A stretch of 64,000 bases of DNA from Streptococcus parasanguinis CC87K (GCF_000507765.1 NZ_KI669404.1:1-64000), one strand, 5' to 3'. Positions 27,628 to 37,166 are shown, counted from the stretch's first letter. Made by a program: numbers and translations. The notes: generated by a model not told the origin, from the letters alone.

Positions 27628-28926
27628 ATGATCGAACGTTACTCTCGCCCAGAAATGGCGAACATTTGGACTGAAGAAAATAAATACCGTGCTTGGCTTG
27701 AGGTGGAAATCTTGGCTGACGAAGCCTGGGCTGAGTTGGGGGAAATCCCTAAGGAAGATGTGGCTTTGATTCGCGAAAAAGCGGACTTTGACATCGACCG
27801 TATTTTGGAAATCGAGCAGCAAACTCGTCACGATGTGGTGGCCTTTACACGTGCGGTTTCTGAAACGCTTGGTGAAGAGCGCAAGTGGGTTCATTATGGT
27901 TTGACTTCTACTGACGTGGTAGACACGGCCTATGGTTACCTCTACAAACAAGCCAACGATATCATCCGCAAGGATCTTGAAAACTTCCTCAACATCATCG
28001 CTGACAAAGCCAAAGAACACAAGTTCACTATCATGATGGGTCGTACTCATGGTGTGCACGCTGAGCCGACAACTTTTGGTCTTAAATTGGCAACTTGGTA
28101 CAGCGAAATGAAACGCAACATTGAGCGTTTTGAGCATGCTGCTGCTGGTGTGGAAGCTGGGAAGATTTCTGGTGCGGTTGGTAACTTTGCTAACATCCCA
28201 CCATTTGTTGAAAAATACGTCTGCGATAAATTGGGTATCCGTGCTCAAGAAATCTCTACACAGGTGCTCCCTCGTGACCTTCACGCTGAGTACTTTGCAG
28301 TTCTTGCGAGCATCGCAACTTCGATCGAGCGGATGGCGACTGAAATCCGTGGTCTTCAAAAATCTGAACAACGTGAAGTGGAAGAATTCTTTGCTAAAGG
28401 TCAAAAAGGATCTTCAGCAATGCCGCACAAACGTAACCCAATCGGTTCTGAAAACATGACAGGTCTTGCGCGTGTTATCCGTGGTCACATGGTCACAGCT
28501 TATGAAAACGTAGCCCTTTGGCACGAACGTGATATCTCTCACTCATCAGCTGAGCGCATCATCGCACCAGACACAACCATCTTGATTGACTACATGCTCA
28601 ACCGTTTCGGAAACATCGTTAAGAACTTGACAGTCTTCCCAGAAAACATGATTCGCAACATGAACTCTACATTTGGTTTGATCTTCAGCCAACGTGCCAT
28701 GTTGACTTTGATTGAAAAAGGGATGACACGTGAGCAAGCTTACGACCTTGTTCAACCGAAGACTGCCCAATCATGGGATAACCAAGTAGACTTCAAACCA
28801 CTTCTTGAAGCAGATCCAGAAGTAACTTCACGTCTCACTCAAGAAGAGATCGACGAAATCTTCAACCCAACTTACTACACCAAACGGGTGGATGAAATCT
28901 TCGAACGCATCGGTTTGGGTGACTAA
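27628..28926 (+). CDS. purB: Adenylosuccinate lyase
   Basis: Removes fumarate from SAICAR and from adenylosuccinate, so it acts twice in purine synthesis. Fumarase/aspartase superfamily: [12 protein letters not shown] at the N-terminus, [26 protein letters not shown] and the signature [15 protein letters not shown] with the mobile catalytic serine loop. 432 residues, normal. AAAGGAAA precedes the ATG. Last gene of the cluster. Confidence 0.96.
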   Translation: MIERYSRPEMANIWTEENKYRAWLEVEILADEAWAELGEIPKEDVALIREKADFDIDRILEIEQQTRHDVVAFTRAVSETLGEERKWVHYGLTSTDVVDTAYGYLYKQANDIIRKDLENFLNIIADKAKEHKFTIMMGRTHGVHAEPTTFGLKLATWYSEMKRNIERFEHAAAGVEAGKISGAVGNFANIPPFVEKYVCDKLGIRAQEISTQVLPRDLHAEYFAVLASIATSIERMATEIRGLQKSEQREVEEFFAKGQKGSSAMPHKRNPIGSENMTGLARVIRGHMVTAYENVALWHERDISHSSAERIIAPDTTILIDYMLNRFGNIVKNLTVFPENMIRNMNSTFGLIFSQRAMLTLIEKGMTREQAYDLVQPKTAQSWDNQVDFKPLLEADPEVTSRLTQEEIDEIFNPTYYTKRVDEIFERIGLGD

Positions 28927-29085
28927 TCGCAACGAAAAAGGGAATTTGAAAAATAGACGAAAGAGGCTGGGCAAAAACTGTCCAGCCTTTGATGTTTGAT
29001 AAGACTAACTGCAAGACGCAGTGGTTGAGTGGGCTCTAATACGCTGATTTCATCAGCTTTTACAGCCCTACTCAACTGTGCGGAG

Positions 29086-29143
29086 GTGGGACGACGAAAT
29101 CGAATTCTAACGAATTACCGATTTCTGTCCCACTCTCTTTTTA
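29086..29143 (+). terminator. Terminator of the purine cluster
   Basis: About 15-pair imperfect stem GTGGGACGACGAAATCG against CGATTTCTGTCCCAC with a T-rich tail. Confidence 0.7.
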
Positions 29144-29231
29144 AACTTTTTATAGCTAAACTATCACTAATTATATATATTTTTAAAGAGGTCTTTAGAA
29201 ATCGTTTTTAACATGCTATACTGGAGCTATA

Positions 29232-29259
29232 AAAAAGACCGAGATGTCTCAGTCTTTTT
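29232..29259. terminator. Bidirectional terminator before the GntR gene
   Basis: AAAAGACCGAGA and TCTCAGTCTTTT pair with a short loop; A and T runs on both sides let it serve the minus-strand gntR gene. Confidence 0.85.
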
Positions 29260-29264
29260 GGTTC

Positions 29265-29981
29265 TTAGTGATCGCGGTCACAGGAGATGAACTTGATCTT
29301 GTAGTAGTCACCGCGTTTATAGGTTTCCGTGTATTCAAGGATTTGGCCAGTCGCTTCTAGCTTGGTCGTCTTCACTTGTTTGACCGTTGGGAAATTTTCA
29401 TCGATCTTCAATACTTTAGCAATCTTGCTTGGTGTAGGAAAGACGATTTCGTTGACTTCTTCGAAGTGCTCGTCATTCATATGAATGTGGTAGTCTTCTT
29501 TGAAGCGATCATAGATAGAGCTGTAGTATTCCAAATTTGGATAGTTTGGATTGATGTATTGTTCAGGAACATAGGTTTGGTGGAAGATATAGGTATCATC
29601 CCCTGTCTGGCGAGTCCGTTCGATCTTATAGTAGAATTGCGTTGGGTTGAGGCCTAGTTTGTCTAGGATGCTTAAGGTATTTCCACGTTTAATAGAGAGA
29701 ACTTTGACTTTGGCCTTTTGGATTGGGAAGGTTTCAACATCTGAAAATTCAACCAGTTTGTGTTTTCGAGCACGAGAAACAAAGGTTCCTTTTCCTTGCT
29801 GACGGACAATGTAGCCATCAGCAGCGAGGTCGTTCAAAGCACGGACAACGGTGATAGAGCTGACATCATAAATTTTAATGAGTTCAGCTTCAGTATAAAA
29901 TTTATCTCCATTTTCAAATTTTCCGGAGATAATTTGCTGCTTCAATTCATCTTTGATGTGTTGGTACTTTGGAATTGCCAT
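29265..29981 (-). CDS. GntR-family regulator (HutC/UTRA type), probable BgaR
   Basis: 238 residues: winged helix DNA-binding domain about 1-72 (PKYQHIKDELKQQI, TEAELIKIYDVSSITVVRAL, VRQQGKGTFV) and a UTRA ligand-binding domain about 90-235. Divergent from bgaC with 133 bases between, so it most likely controls the galactoside operon by sensing a phosphorylated sugar. In pneumococcus the gene at this place is the repressor of bgaC. Start ATG at 29981 with AGAGG upstream. Confidence 0.88.
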   Translation of the reverse strand: MAIPKYQHIKDELKQQIISGKFENGDKFYTEAELIKIYDVSSITVVRALNDLAADGYIVRQQGKGTFVSRARKHKLVEFSDVETFPIQKAKVKVLSIKRGNTLSILDKLGLNPTQFYYKIERTRQTGDDTYIFHQTYVPEQYINPNYPNLEYYSSIYDRFKEDYHIHMNDEHFEEVNEIVFPTPSKIAKVLKIDENFPTVKQVKTTKLEATGQILEYTETYKRGDYYKIKFISCDRDH

Positions 29982-30044
29982 AGTGCTACCTCTCTTTAGA
30001 TTTCTCTTATTTAACCCTATTTTAACATATTTTTTATAAAAGTG

Positions 30045-30073
30045 TTGACATTTTTTAAATAATTTATTATATT
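30045..30073 (+). promoter_or_regulatory. bgaC operon promoter
   Basis: TTGACA, 17-base spacer, TATATT. Start of transcription near 30080. Confidence 0.82.
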
Positions 30074-30080
30074 AATAAAT
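30062..30080. promoter_or_regulatory. Palindromic operator over the bgaC -10
   Basis: Perfect ATTTATTA-TAT-TAATAAAT (8-bp arms, 3-base centre) covers the -10 element, an ideal place for repression by the divergent GntR protein. Flanking TAACCC (30011) and GGGTTA (30085) are inverted to each other. Confidence 0.6.
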
Positions 30081-30114
30081 GAAAAGGGTTACATATAAGA
30101 AAGGGGGGGCGTTT

Positions 30115-31902
30115 ATGGGAGTTTTTGAGATTCGCGATGCTTTCTATTTAAAAGATCAACCCTTCAAGATTTTATCCGGAGCGATCCATTATTTCCGAAT
30201 TGACCCAGCAGACTGGTATCATTCCTTGTATAATCTAAAGGCTTTGGGTTTTAACACGGTTGAGACCTATGTCCCTTGGAATGCGCATGAACCCCGCAAA
30301 GGGCAGTTTGACTTTAGTGGTCGATTGGATCTAGAGCGTTTCATTCAAACAGCCCAGTCCCTAGGACTTTACATGATTGTAAGGCCGTCGCCCTTTATCT
30401 GTGCAGAGTGGGAATTTGGTGGATTACCAGCCTGGCTCTTGGAAGAAGACCTGCGAATCCGCTCATCAGACCCAGCCTTTATCGAAGCAGTGGATCGTTA
30501 TTATGATCGCTTGCTTGGGTTGTTAACACCCTACCAAGTGGATCAGGGTGGTCCAATCCTCATGATGCAGGTGGAAAATGAGTACGGCTCTTATGGAGAA
30601 GACAAGGATTATCTTCGTGCCATTCGGGATTTGATGAAGGAAAAAGGCGTGACCTGTCCTCTCTTTACATCAGATGGACCATGGCGAGCAACGCTAAGAA
30701 CAGGAACCTTGATCGAAGAAGATCTCTTCGTGACGGGAAACTTCGGTTCCAAAGCAGCCTATAACTTCGGTCAGATGCAAGAATTCTTTGACGAATACGG
30801 CAAGAAATGGCCCTTGATGTGTATGGAATTCTGGGATGGCTGGTTTACCCGCTGGAAAGAACCTGTGATTCAAAGGGACCCAGAGGAGTTGGCTGAAGCT
30901 GTCCATGAGGTCTTGGAGCTTGGCTCCATTAATCTCTACATGTTTCATGGCGGAACCAATTTTGGCTTCATGAATGGTTGTTCAGCTCGGGGGACGCTTG
31001 ATTTGCCACAGGTGACGTCCTATGACTATGGGGCTTTGCTCAATGAGCAGGGCAATCCGACGGAGAAGTATTATGCCATTCAAAAGATGATGGCGACCTA
31101 TTATTCGGAATACCCACAGCAAGAACCACTTATCAAAGAGTGTTTACCAGAACAAACCTTGCAATTGGCGGCCAAGACTAGTCTTTTTGGGAATCTGGAT
31201 AATTTGGCTCAAGTCGAGACCAGCCTTTATCCCGAAAAGATGGAAGAGTTGGGGCAAACCACAGGTTATCTCCTATATGAGACAGACCTTGAGTTGGATG
31301 CGGAAGAAGAAAGACTGCGCATCATTGATGGTCGGGATCGGGTACAGATTTACCTGGATGATCAACATGTAGCAACACAATACCAAACAGAGATCGGTGA
31401 AGATCTTTTTATCAAAGGAAAAAAGAAAGCGGTTACGAATTTAAAAATCTTGCTTGAAAATATGGGACGTGTCAACTATGGGCACAAGCTCTTAGCTGAT
31501 AGCCAGCACAAGGGCATTCGCACAGGTGTCTGTGTGGATTTGCACTTCCACCTTCATTGGAAGCAGTACCCACTGGATTTACAAGATCTCAGTCAGCTCG
31601 ATTTTTCAAAGGAATGGCAGGCAGGTGCTCCAGCCTTTTACCGATATGATTTTCAGCTGGACCACACCCTTGACACTTATCTGGATATGACAGGATTTGG
31701 GAAAGGGGTCGTCTTTGTCAATGGCCACAACCTTGGCCGCTTCTGGGAAGTCGGACCGACCACTTCACTTTACGTGCCTCATGGTTTCCTCAAAGAAGGA
31801 GCCAATAGCCTGATCGTCTTTGAGACAGAAGGGCGTTACCAAGAGACACTTGAACTTGTTCAACAACCTACATTCAAAGAAGTAAAGGGGGAAAACTTAT
31901 GA
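30115..31902 (+). CDS. bgaC: Beta-galactosidase BgaC (GH35)
   Basis: Cleaves terminal beta-1,3-linked galactose from host-type glycans; surface or cytoplasmic. GH35 (alpha/beta)8 barrel about 1-320 with acid/base Glu156 in VENEYGS and nucleophile Glu238 in CMEFWDGW, then beta-rich domains. 595 residues from the ATG at 30115, the length of pneumococcal BgaC; AAAGGGGGGG precedes it. An in-frame ATG at 30079 has no such site. No signal peptide. First gene of the operon that continues with PTS, agaS and galM. Confidence 0.95.
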   Translation: MGVFEIRDAFYLKDQPFKILSGAIHYFRIDPADWYHSLYNLKALGFNTVETYVPWNAHEPRKGQFDFSGRLDLERFIQTAQSLGLYMIVRPSPFICAEWEFGGLPAWLLEEDLRIRSSDPAFIEAVDRYYDRLLGLLTPYQVDQGGPILMMQVENEYGSYGEDKDYLRAIRDLMKEKGVTCPLFTSDGPWRATLRTGTLIEEDLFVTGNFGSKAAYNFGQMQEFFDEYGKKWPLMCMEFWDGWFTRWKEPVIQRDPEELAEAVHEVLELGSINLYMFHGGTNFGFMNGCSARGTLDLPQVTSYDYGALLNEQGNPTEKYYAIQKMMATYYSEYPQQEPLIKECLPEQTLQLAAKTSLFGNLDNLAQVETSLYPEKMEELGQTTGYLLYETDLELDAEEERLRIIDGRDRVQIYLDDQHVATQYQTEIGEDLFIKGKKKAVTNLKILLENMGRVNYGHKLLADSQHKGIRTGVCVDLHFHLHWKQYPLDLQDLSQLDFSKEWQAGAPAFYRYDFQLDHTLDTYLDMTGFGKGVVFVNGHNLGRFWEVGPTTSLYVPHGFLKEGANSLIVFETEGRYQETLELVQQPTFKEVKGENL

Positions 31903-32375
31903 CTATTGTAGGATGCCGTATCGATGGACGTTTGATCCACGGGCAGGTAGCCAATCTTTGGACTACCAAACTAAATGTTTCACGTATCATGGTGATCGAT
32001 GATGAAGTCGCTCAAAATGATATTGAAAAAAGTGGCTTGAAACTAGCGACACCACCTGGTGTTAAGCTCAGTATCTTGCCAGTCGCAAAGGCTGCGGAAA
32101 ATATCTTGGCTGGAAAATATGATAGCCAACGACTCTTTATCGTAGCTCGCAAACCTGATCGTTTCCTTCGTTTGATCGAAGCAGGCGTTCAGCTTGAAAC
32201 GCTGAATGTCGGCAATATGTCTCAATCTGATGAGACACGTGCGATTACCCGCTCGATCAATGTGGTGGACGCGGATGTGGAAGACTTCAACAAAATCCAC
32301 GAAAAAGGTGTAAAGATTACGTCTCAGATGGTGCCAAACGACACTGCAGAAGACTTTATGAAGTTATTAAAGTAA
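31899..32375 (+). CDS. PTS mannose/sorbose-family IIB component
   Basis: Cytoplasmic phosphocarrier of 158 residues; the phosphorylated residue is His14 in RIDGRLIHGQVAN. Overlaps bgaC by 4 bases (ATGA). With IIC, IID and IIA below it forms one permease, called gadVWEF in pneumococcus as I recall, used for galactose or galactosamine released by BgaC. Confidence 0.92.
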   Translation: MTIVGCRIDGRLIHGQVANLWTTKLNVSRIMVIDDEVAQNDIEKSGLKLATPPGVKLSILPVAKAAENILAGKYDSQRLFIVARKPDRFLRLIEAGVQLETLNVGNMSQSDETRAITRSINVVDADVEDFNKIHEKGVKITSQMVPNDTAEDFMKLLK

Positions 32376-32401
32376 AAGAAAATTTTTAGGAGGAAATTGT
32401 C

Positions 32402-33316
32402 ATGATACAATGGTGGCAAATTTTACTACTTACTTTGTACTCAGCTTATCAAATCTGTGATGAGTTGACGATTGTTTCATCAGCAGGCTCACCAGTCTTT
32501 GCTGGTTTCATTACAGGACTTGTTATGGGAGATTTAAAGACAGGTCTATTTATCGGAGCTTCTCTCCAATTGACAGTGCTCGGTGTTGGTACTTTCGGTG
32601 GAGCTTCTCGTATTGACGCAACATCTGGTGCCGTTCTTGCAACTGCCTTTTCAGTAGCAAAAGGGATTGATCCAGAGATTGCTATTGCTACAATCGCTGT
32701 GCCGGTAGCAACTTTGTTGACCTACTTTGATATTCTTGGTCGTATGACTACAACTTACTTCGCTCACCGTGTAGATGCTGCGATCGAACGTTACGACTAT
32801 AAAGGAATTGAACGCAACTACCTTCTTGGTGCTGTTCCTTGGGCTCTTTCTCGTGCCCTTCCAGTCTTCTTGGCTCTTGCCTTTGGTGGTTCTTTCGTAG
32901 AAACTGTTGTTACAGGTCTTGCTAATGTACAATGGTTGGCAAACGGTCTGAAACTTGCAGGTCAAATGCTTCCAGGTCTTGGATTTGCGATCTTGCTTCG
33001 TTACCTTCCTGTTCGTCGTAACCTTCACTATTTAGCACTTGGCTTTGGCTTAACAGCAATGTTGACAGTGCTTTATAGCAATGTTCAAAGCCTTGGTGCT
33101 GCAGTGTCTAGCATTGTTGGTTCTGATGTGTTCGCTAAACTTCCAAAAGAACAAGCTATTACTTTTGTTAACAACTTCAAGAGTGTATCTATGATTGGTA
33201 TTGCCATCATCGGTATCTTCCTTGCAGTACAACACTTCAAAAACAGCCAACGTACAGTTGTAGCTGCTCCAGCAAGCAATGTAGAAAGCGGGGAAATTGA
33301 AGATGACGAATTCTAA
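32402..33316 (+). CDS. PTS mannose/sorbose-family IIC component
   Basis: 304-residue membrane protein with about eight hydrophobic helices; substrate channel of the mannose-class PTS. MIQWWQILLLTLYSAYQICDE at the start, GASLQLTVLGVGTFGGASR in the first half. GGAGG precedes the ATG. Overlaps IID by 14 bases. Confidence 0.92.
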   Translation: MIQWWQILLLTLYSAYQICDELTIVSSAGSPVFAGFITGLVMGDLKTGLFIGASLQLTVLGVGTFGGASRIDATSGAVLATAFSVAKGIDPEIAIATIAVPVATLLTYFDILGRMTTTYFAHRVDAAIERYDYKGIERNYLLGAVPWALSRALPVFLALAFGGSFVETVVTGLANVQWLANGLKLAGQMLPGLGFAILLRYLPVRRNLHYLALGFGLTAMLTVLYSNVQSLGAAVSSIVGSDVFAKLPKEQAITFVNNFKSVSMIGIAIIGIFLAVQHFKNSQRTVVAAPASNVESGEIEDDEF

Positions 33317-34121
33317 TTACAAACTAACAAAAGAAGATTTTAAACAAATTAACAAACGTAGCCTCTTCACCTTCCAATTGGGTTGGAACTACGAACGGAT
33401 GCAGGCTTCTGGTTACCTTTACATGCTTCTTCCACAATTGCGGAAAATGTATGGAGACGGCACACCTGAATTGAAAGAAATGATGAAATTGCATACGCAA
33501 TTCTTCAATACTTCTCCATTCTTCCACACTATTATCACTGGTTTTGACCTTGCTTTGGAAGAAAAAGATGGTGTCAAATCAAAAGATGCGGTGAACGGGA
33601 TCAAGACAGGTCTTATGGGACCATTTGCCCCTCTTGGGGACTCAATCTTTGGATCATTGGTACCAGCTATTATGGGTTCAATCGCAGCAACTTTGGCTAT
33701 TGCAGGAAACCCAGCCGGTATCTTCTTGTGGATCGCTGTGGCAGTTGCTTATGACATTTTCCGTTGGAAACAGTTGGAATTTGCCTATAAAGAAGGGGTT
33801 AACCTCATCAACAACATGCAAAGTACCTTGACAGCTTTGATCGACGCAGCTGCCGTTCTGGGTATCTTCATGGTTGGTGCCTTGATTGCGAGCATGATTG
33901 GTGTTGAAGTTTCTTGGACTCCACACATTGGGGACAAAGCGATTGAAATTCAAGATATGCTCAACCTTATCTTCCCACGTTTGGTACCAGCTATCATCAC
34001 AGGTGTAATCTACTGGTTGCTTGGACGTAAGGGTATGAACTCTACAAAAGCTATCTTGCTCATCATCCTTGCAGCAATCGCATTCTCAGCATTTGGCCAC
34101 TTCTTCTTTGGAATGGCATAA
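33303..34121 (+). CDS. PTS mannose/sorbose-family IID component
   Basis: 272 residues; N-terminal soluble part with RSLFTFQLGWNYERMQASGY, then membrane helices including GPFAPLGDSIFGSLVPAIMG. IID exists only in the mannose class. Start ATG at 33303, inside the end of IIC, with GGGGAAATTGAAG upstream; a TTG at 33297 is less likely. Confidence 0.92.
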   Translation: MTNSNYKLTKEDFKQINKRSLFTFQLGWNYERMQASGYLYMLLPQLRKMYGDGTPELKEMMKLHTQFFNTSPFFHTIITGFDLALEEKDGVKSKDAVNGIKTGLMGPFAPLGDSIFGSLVPAIMGSIAATLAIAGNPAGIFLWIAVAVAYDIFRWKQLEFAYKEGVNLINNMQSTLTALIDAAAVLGIFMVGALIASMIGVEVSWTPHIGDKAIEIQDMLNLIFPRLVPAIITGVIYWLLGRKGMNSTKAILLIILAAIAFSAFGHFFFGMA

Positions 34122-34132
34122 TGGAGTAAGGT

Positions 34133-34537
34133 ATGGCAAAAGAGTTAGTATTGGTCAGCCATGGTCGCTTTTGTGAAGAGCTCAAAGCGAGCACAGAGAT
34201 GATTATGGGACCACAAGAATCCATCCATACGGTTGCACTCTTACCAGAAGAAGGACCAGAAGACTTTACTGCTAAATTCGAAGCAACAGTCCAAGGTCTA
34301 GAAGACTATATTGTATTTGCCGATCTCTTGGGAGGAACTCCTTGCAACACCGTGAGCCGCTTGATCCTTGAAGGACGTGCGATTGACTTATACGCAGGGA
34401 TGAATCTTCCGATGGTTATCGAATTCATCAATAGTAGCCTGACTGGTAATGAAGGGGACTACCCTGAACGTGCAAAAGAAAGTATTGTCAAGGTCAATGA
34501 CCTCTTGTCAAACCTTGATGATGATGAAGATGAGTAG
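34133..34537 (+). CDS. PTS mannose/sorbose-family IIA component
   Basis: 134 residues, cytoplasmic; accepts phosphate from HPr on His10 in LVLVSHGRF. Also has DLLGGTPCN typical of the fold. Ends in an acidic DDDEDE tail. 11 bases after IID. Confidence 0.92.
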   Translation: MAKELVLVSHGRFCEELKASTEMIMGPQESIHTVALLPEEGPEDFTAKFEATVQGLEDYIVFADLLGGTPCNTVSRLILEGRAIDLYAGMNLPMVIEFINSSLTGNEGDYPERAKESIVKVNDLLSNLDDDEDE

Positions 34538-34620
34538 GTTGGTATGGGAGTCTGGGAGCATCATCTCAGGCTCCTTTCCCATTTATCAACGTTAGATTGT
34601 AGAAAGGAACAACAGGTTCT

Positions 34621-35790
34621 ATGTTAGACTATACAAAAGAAGACTTGCAGGAGCTAGGAGCAGAGATCACAACATGTGAGATTTACCAACAACCAAGTGT
34701 TTGGAAAGAAACGGCTCGCTTGTACCAAGAAAGAAAAGCGGAAATCAAAGCTTTCTTAGAAAAGATTGGGCAAGAGCATGACTATATCAAGGTCATCTTG
34801 ACAGGGGCAGGAACCTCAGCATATGTGGGGGATACCTTGGTTCCTTACTTGCAGGAAGTGCACGATGAACGCCACTGGAATTTTCAATCCATTGCGACGA
34901 CGGATATCGTAGCTCATCCTCAAACCTATTTGAAAAAAGAGGTTTCGACTGTTTTAGTATCTTTTGCCCGGAGTGGCAATTCGCCAGAAAGTGTCGCCAC
35001 CGTGCAGTTGGCTCAAGACTTGGTTGATGAGCTCTATCAGATCACCATTACCTGTGCCGAAGAAGGAAAACTGGCCCAGCAAGCCCACGGAGATGAGCGC
35101 AATCTCTTGCTTCTCCAACCTAAAGAAACCAATGATGCCGGCTTTGCGATGACCTCTAGCTTTACCTCTATGCTTTTGACAGCTCTCTTGGTTTTTGATC
35201 CAAGTGAAGAAGAGATCAAGGAAAAACGAGTAGCAGAGCTGGTTGATCTATCTGAGCAAATCTTGGAGAAGGACCGTGCGGTCAAGGAAGTGGTCGATCT
35301 AGACTTTGAGCGCGTGATCTATCTGGGAGCAGGACCTTTCTTTGGCCTAGCCCATGAAGCCCAGCTCAAGATTTTGGAATTAACGGCAGGCAAAATCGCA
35401 ACCATGTATGAGAGTCCTGTCGGATTCCGTCACGGTCCAAAATCCCTCATCAATGATCAGACCCTCATCTTGGTCTTTGGAGCCATTGATCCTTATACCC
35501 GTCAGTATGATCTGGACTTGGTTCGAGAAGTTGCAGGGGATCGGATTGCCCGTCAAGTTGTCCTCTTGACCGATCAAGCTGCAGGGATCGAGCATGTACG
35601 GGAAGTGTTGGTGAAAGCATCAGCAGACTCCCTAGATATCTACCGTGCCTTCCCATACATTATCTACGGTCAGTTGATTTCTCTCTTGACTTCGCTCAAG
35701 GTGCAAAATCGCCCAGACACGCCATCACCAACTGGTACTGTCAATCGGGTTGTTCAAGGGGTGATCATTCATCCATTTCATAAAGAATAA
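34621..35790 (+). CDS. agaS: AgaS-type sugar isomerase/deaminase (SIS domains)
   Basis: 389 residues with two SIS (sugar isomerase) domains, about 40-200 and 210-370. Landmarks LTGAGTSAYVGD, SFARSGNSPESVAT and YESPVGFRHGPKSL. AgaS is a galactosamine-6-phosphate deaminase or isomerase; here it would treat sugars brought in by the PTS next door. AAAGGAAC upstream; 83 bases after IIA. Confidence 0.9.
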   Translation: MLDYTKEDLQELGAEITTCEIYQQPSVWKETARLYQERKAEIKAFLEKIGQEHDYIKVILTGAGTSAYVGDTLVPYLQEVHDERHWNFQSIATTDIVAHPQTYLKKEVSTVLVSFARSGNSPESVATVQLAQDLVDELYQITITCAEEGKLAQQAHGDERNLLLLQPKETNDAGFAMTSSFTSMLLTALLVFDPSEEEIKEKRVAELVDLSEQILEKDRAVKEVVDLDFERVIYLGAGPFFGLAHEAQLKILELTAGKIATMYESPVGFRHGPKSLINDQTLILVFGAIDPYTRQYDLDLVREVAGDRIARQVVLLTDQAAGIEHVREVLVKASADSLDIYRAFPYIIYGQLISLLTSLKVQNRPDTPSPTGTVNRVVQGVIIHPFHKE

Positions 35791-35871
35791 CCACTAATTT
35801 TCTATAAAAAGTGGAGTGTTTCTTCTTGTGAAACTGATACAATGGAGAAAAACAGTGAGAGGAGAAGGTTT

Positions 35872-36912
35872 GTGAAACAGTATCAAGAAAGCGTGTTTGG
35901 GGAATGGCAGAATCAAGAGGTTCGGGCTTATCGCCTCGAAAATGACAAGGGTTACCAATTATCTGTCATGACCTATGGGGCGACGATCTTAGAATATGTG
36001 ACGCCTGATAAAGAAGACCAGTTTACGAATATTATTCTAGGCTTTGATCGCTTTGAGGACTATGTGGGCAATAGCCCTAAATATGGGGCTAGTATTGGCC
36101 CGGTAGCGGGTCGGATTGCAGGCGCCAGTTTTGAACTCAATGGAGAGACCTATCACTTGGAAGTTAATAACGGTGCCAACTGCAACCACAGTGGGTCGAC
36201 GGGTTGGGACAGCGCCTTGTTTAGCGTGGAGTCGGTAACGGATCAAGGAATCACTCTCTATACAGAACGGGCGGATGGGACAGGCGGTTTTCCTGGAAAT
36301 CTCAAGATCTGGGTGACCTATGGTTTAACGGAAGATGGTGAATTCGAGATTGCTTATCGGGTAGAAACGGATCAAGACACCTTGGTCAACCCGACCAACC
36401 ACAGCTATTTCAACCTATCAGGCAACTTCACTCAGCCAATTCATGACCATGTCTTTCAGATCAATCATAAAGGGCTTTACCCTATCCACCCAGATGGCGT
36501 CCCTCTTCAGACCGTAGATAGAGAAAGTCCAATCGTTCAGCATCTCTACCAAGCCATGCTCTTAGAGGATCTCTTTAAGGATTCAGATCCGCAAATCCGC
36601 CTGGTAGAAGGATTGGACCATCCTTTCGCTCTACCAGATGGACATGAAAATGCTGGCTTTCTTTACCATCAGCCGTCTGGGCGCTTTTTGACTTTCAAGT
36701 CAGAGGCTTCCGCCTTGGTGGTGTATTCTGCCAATTTCGTAGATGAAACCGTTCGTCTGCAAGGCCAACCAATGGTTCAGCACAATGGCTTGGCGCTCGA
36801 ATTTCAAACAGTGCCAGATGCCATTCACAGTGACCAGGCTGAGAGGGTCATCCTGAGAGCAGGTCAAGTCTTTATCAGTAAGACTAGCTACCATGCCATC
36901 GTAAAAAAATAA
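35872..36912 (+). CDS. galM: Aldose 1-epimerase (galactose mutarotase)
   Basis: Interconverts alpha and beta galactose for the Leloir pathway. Beta-sandwich enzyme of 346 residues; NGANCNHSGSTGWDS near 100, NPTNHSYFNLSG near 185 with the catalytic His, and a Glu in LALEFQTVPD near the end. I choose GTG at 35872 because AGAGGAGA lies 8 bases upstream; an in-frame ATG at 35842 has none and the family starts near MKQYQ. Last gene of the galactoside operon. Confidence 0.93.
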   Translation: MKQYQESVFGEWQNQEVRAYRLENDKGYQLSVMTYGATILEYVTPDKEDQFTNIILGFDRFEDYVGNSPKYGASIGPVAGRIAGASFELNGETYHLEVNNGANCNHSGSTGWDSALFSVESVTDQGITLYTERADGTGGFPGNLKIWVTYGLTEDGEFEIAYRVETDQDTLVNPTNHSYFNLSGNFTQPIHDHVFQINHKGLYPIHPDGVPLQTVDRESPIVQHLYQAMLLEDLFKDSDPQIRLVEGLDHPFALPDGHENAGFLYHQPSGRFLTFKSEASALVVYSANFVDETVRLQGQPMVQHNGLALEFQTVPDAIHSDQAERVILRAGQVFISKTSYHAIVKK

Positions 36913-36914
36913 TA

Positions 36915-36975
36915 AGAAAAGGGGGAGTGGCCAAACAAGGATGTGAAATCTTTGCCTGAGACCTCCTCTTTTTCT
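36915..36975 (+). terminator. Terminator of the galactoside operon
   Basis: Outer stem AAAAGGGGG against CCTCCTCTTTT-like sequence and an inner CAAGGAT/ATCTTTG hairpin, then a T run. Long but imperfect. Confidence 0.6.
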
Positions 36976-36997
36976 CGAAAAAATTTTTTAGAAAAAC

Positions 36998-37030
36998 TAT
37001 AAGGAAAGTTTAAGCTTCCTATCGTATACT
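36998..37030 (+). promoter_or_regulatory. CiaR-type promoter
   Basis: TATAAG-GAAAG-TTTAAG is a CiaR direct repeat (consensus TTTAAG-N5-TTTAAG, one mismatch), followed after exactly 10 bases by TATACT. This spacing is that of the CiaRH regulon in streptococci. Confidence 0.8.
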
Positions 37031-37036
37031 AATACC

Positions 37037-37129
37037 ATCATCAAAGACCTCCTAACTTTGAATGATAAAACTCCTAAAACTTTTTCATAATAATCTCCCT
37101 ATAAGAGCCACCAAAACCGGTGGCTTTTC
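37037..37129 (+). ncRNA. Cia-dependent small RNA (csRNA)
   Basis: About 93 nt from just after the CiaR promoter to a terminator hairpin. It has unpaired stretches with GACCTCCTAAC, AACTCCTAA and ATCTCCCT, which can pair with Shine-Dalgarno sequences, and CAT triplets that can pair with AUG, as in pneumococcal csRNAs (ccn genes). The 3' end is the stem 37106-37112 with 37119-37125 plus TTTT. Location near ruvB also fits what I remember for ccn genes. No known target can be named from this window. Confidence 0.8.
37106..37129 (+). terminator. csRNA terminator
   Basis: AGCCACC/GGTGGCT stem with loop AAAACC and T tail. Confidence 0.85.
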
Positions 37130-37166
37130 TATATCTCTTAATGAGGTGAACTCAGAGAGTTCAGCC

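Larger units (their letters stand above)
28927..29264. other. Hairpin-rich region after purB
   Basis: No gene. Hairpins in order: 28965-28971 with 28981-28987; a long one at 29024-29076 with inner CTGAT/ATCAG; and 29086-29102 with 29119-29133 followed by a T-rich tract (terminator). I recall similar boxes in other streptococcal genomes, so this is probably a dispersed repeat that also ends the pur transcript. Confidence 0.65.

Noticed and set aside
27442-28404. 320-codon open frame on the minus strand over purB
   Set aside because: Antisense to a complete, well-conserved purB; no ribosome site or family match.
28927-29264. Small coding gene after purB (29029-29211)
   Set aside because: The frame crosses strong inverted repeats and a terminator and has no ribosome site.
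35842-35871. Longer galM start
   Set aside because: No ribosome site; GTG at 35872 has AGAGGAGA and matches the family N-terminus.
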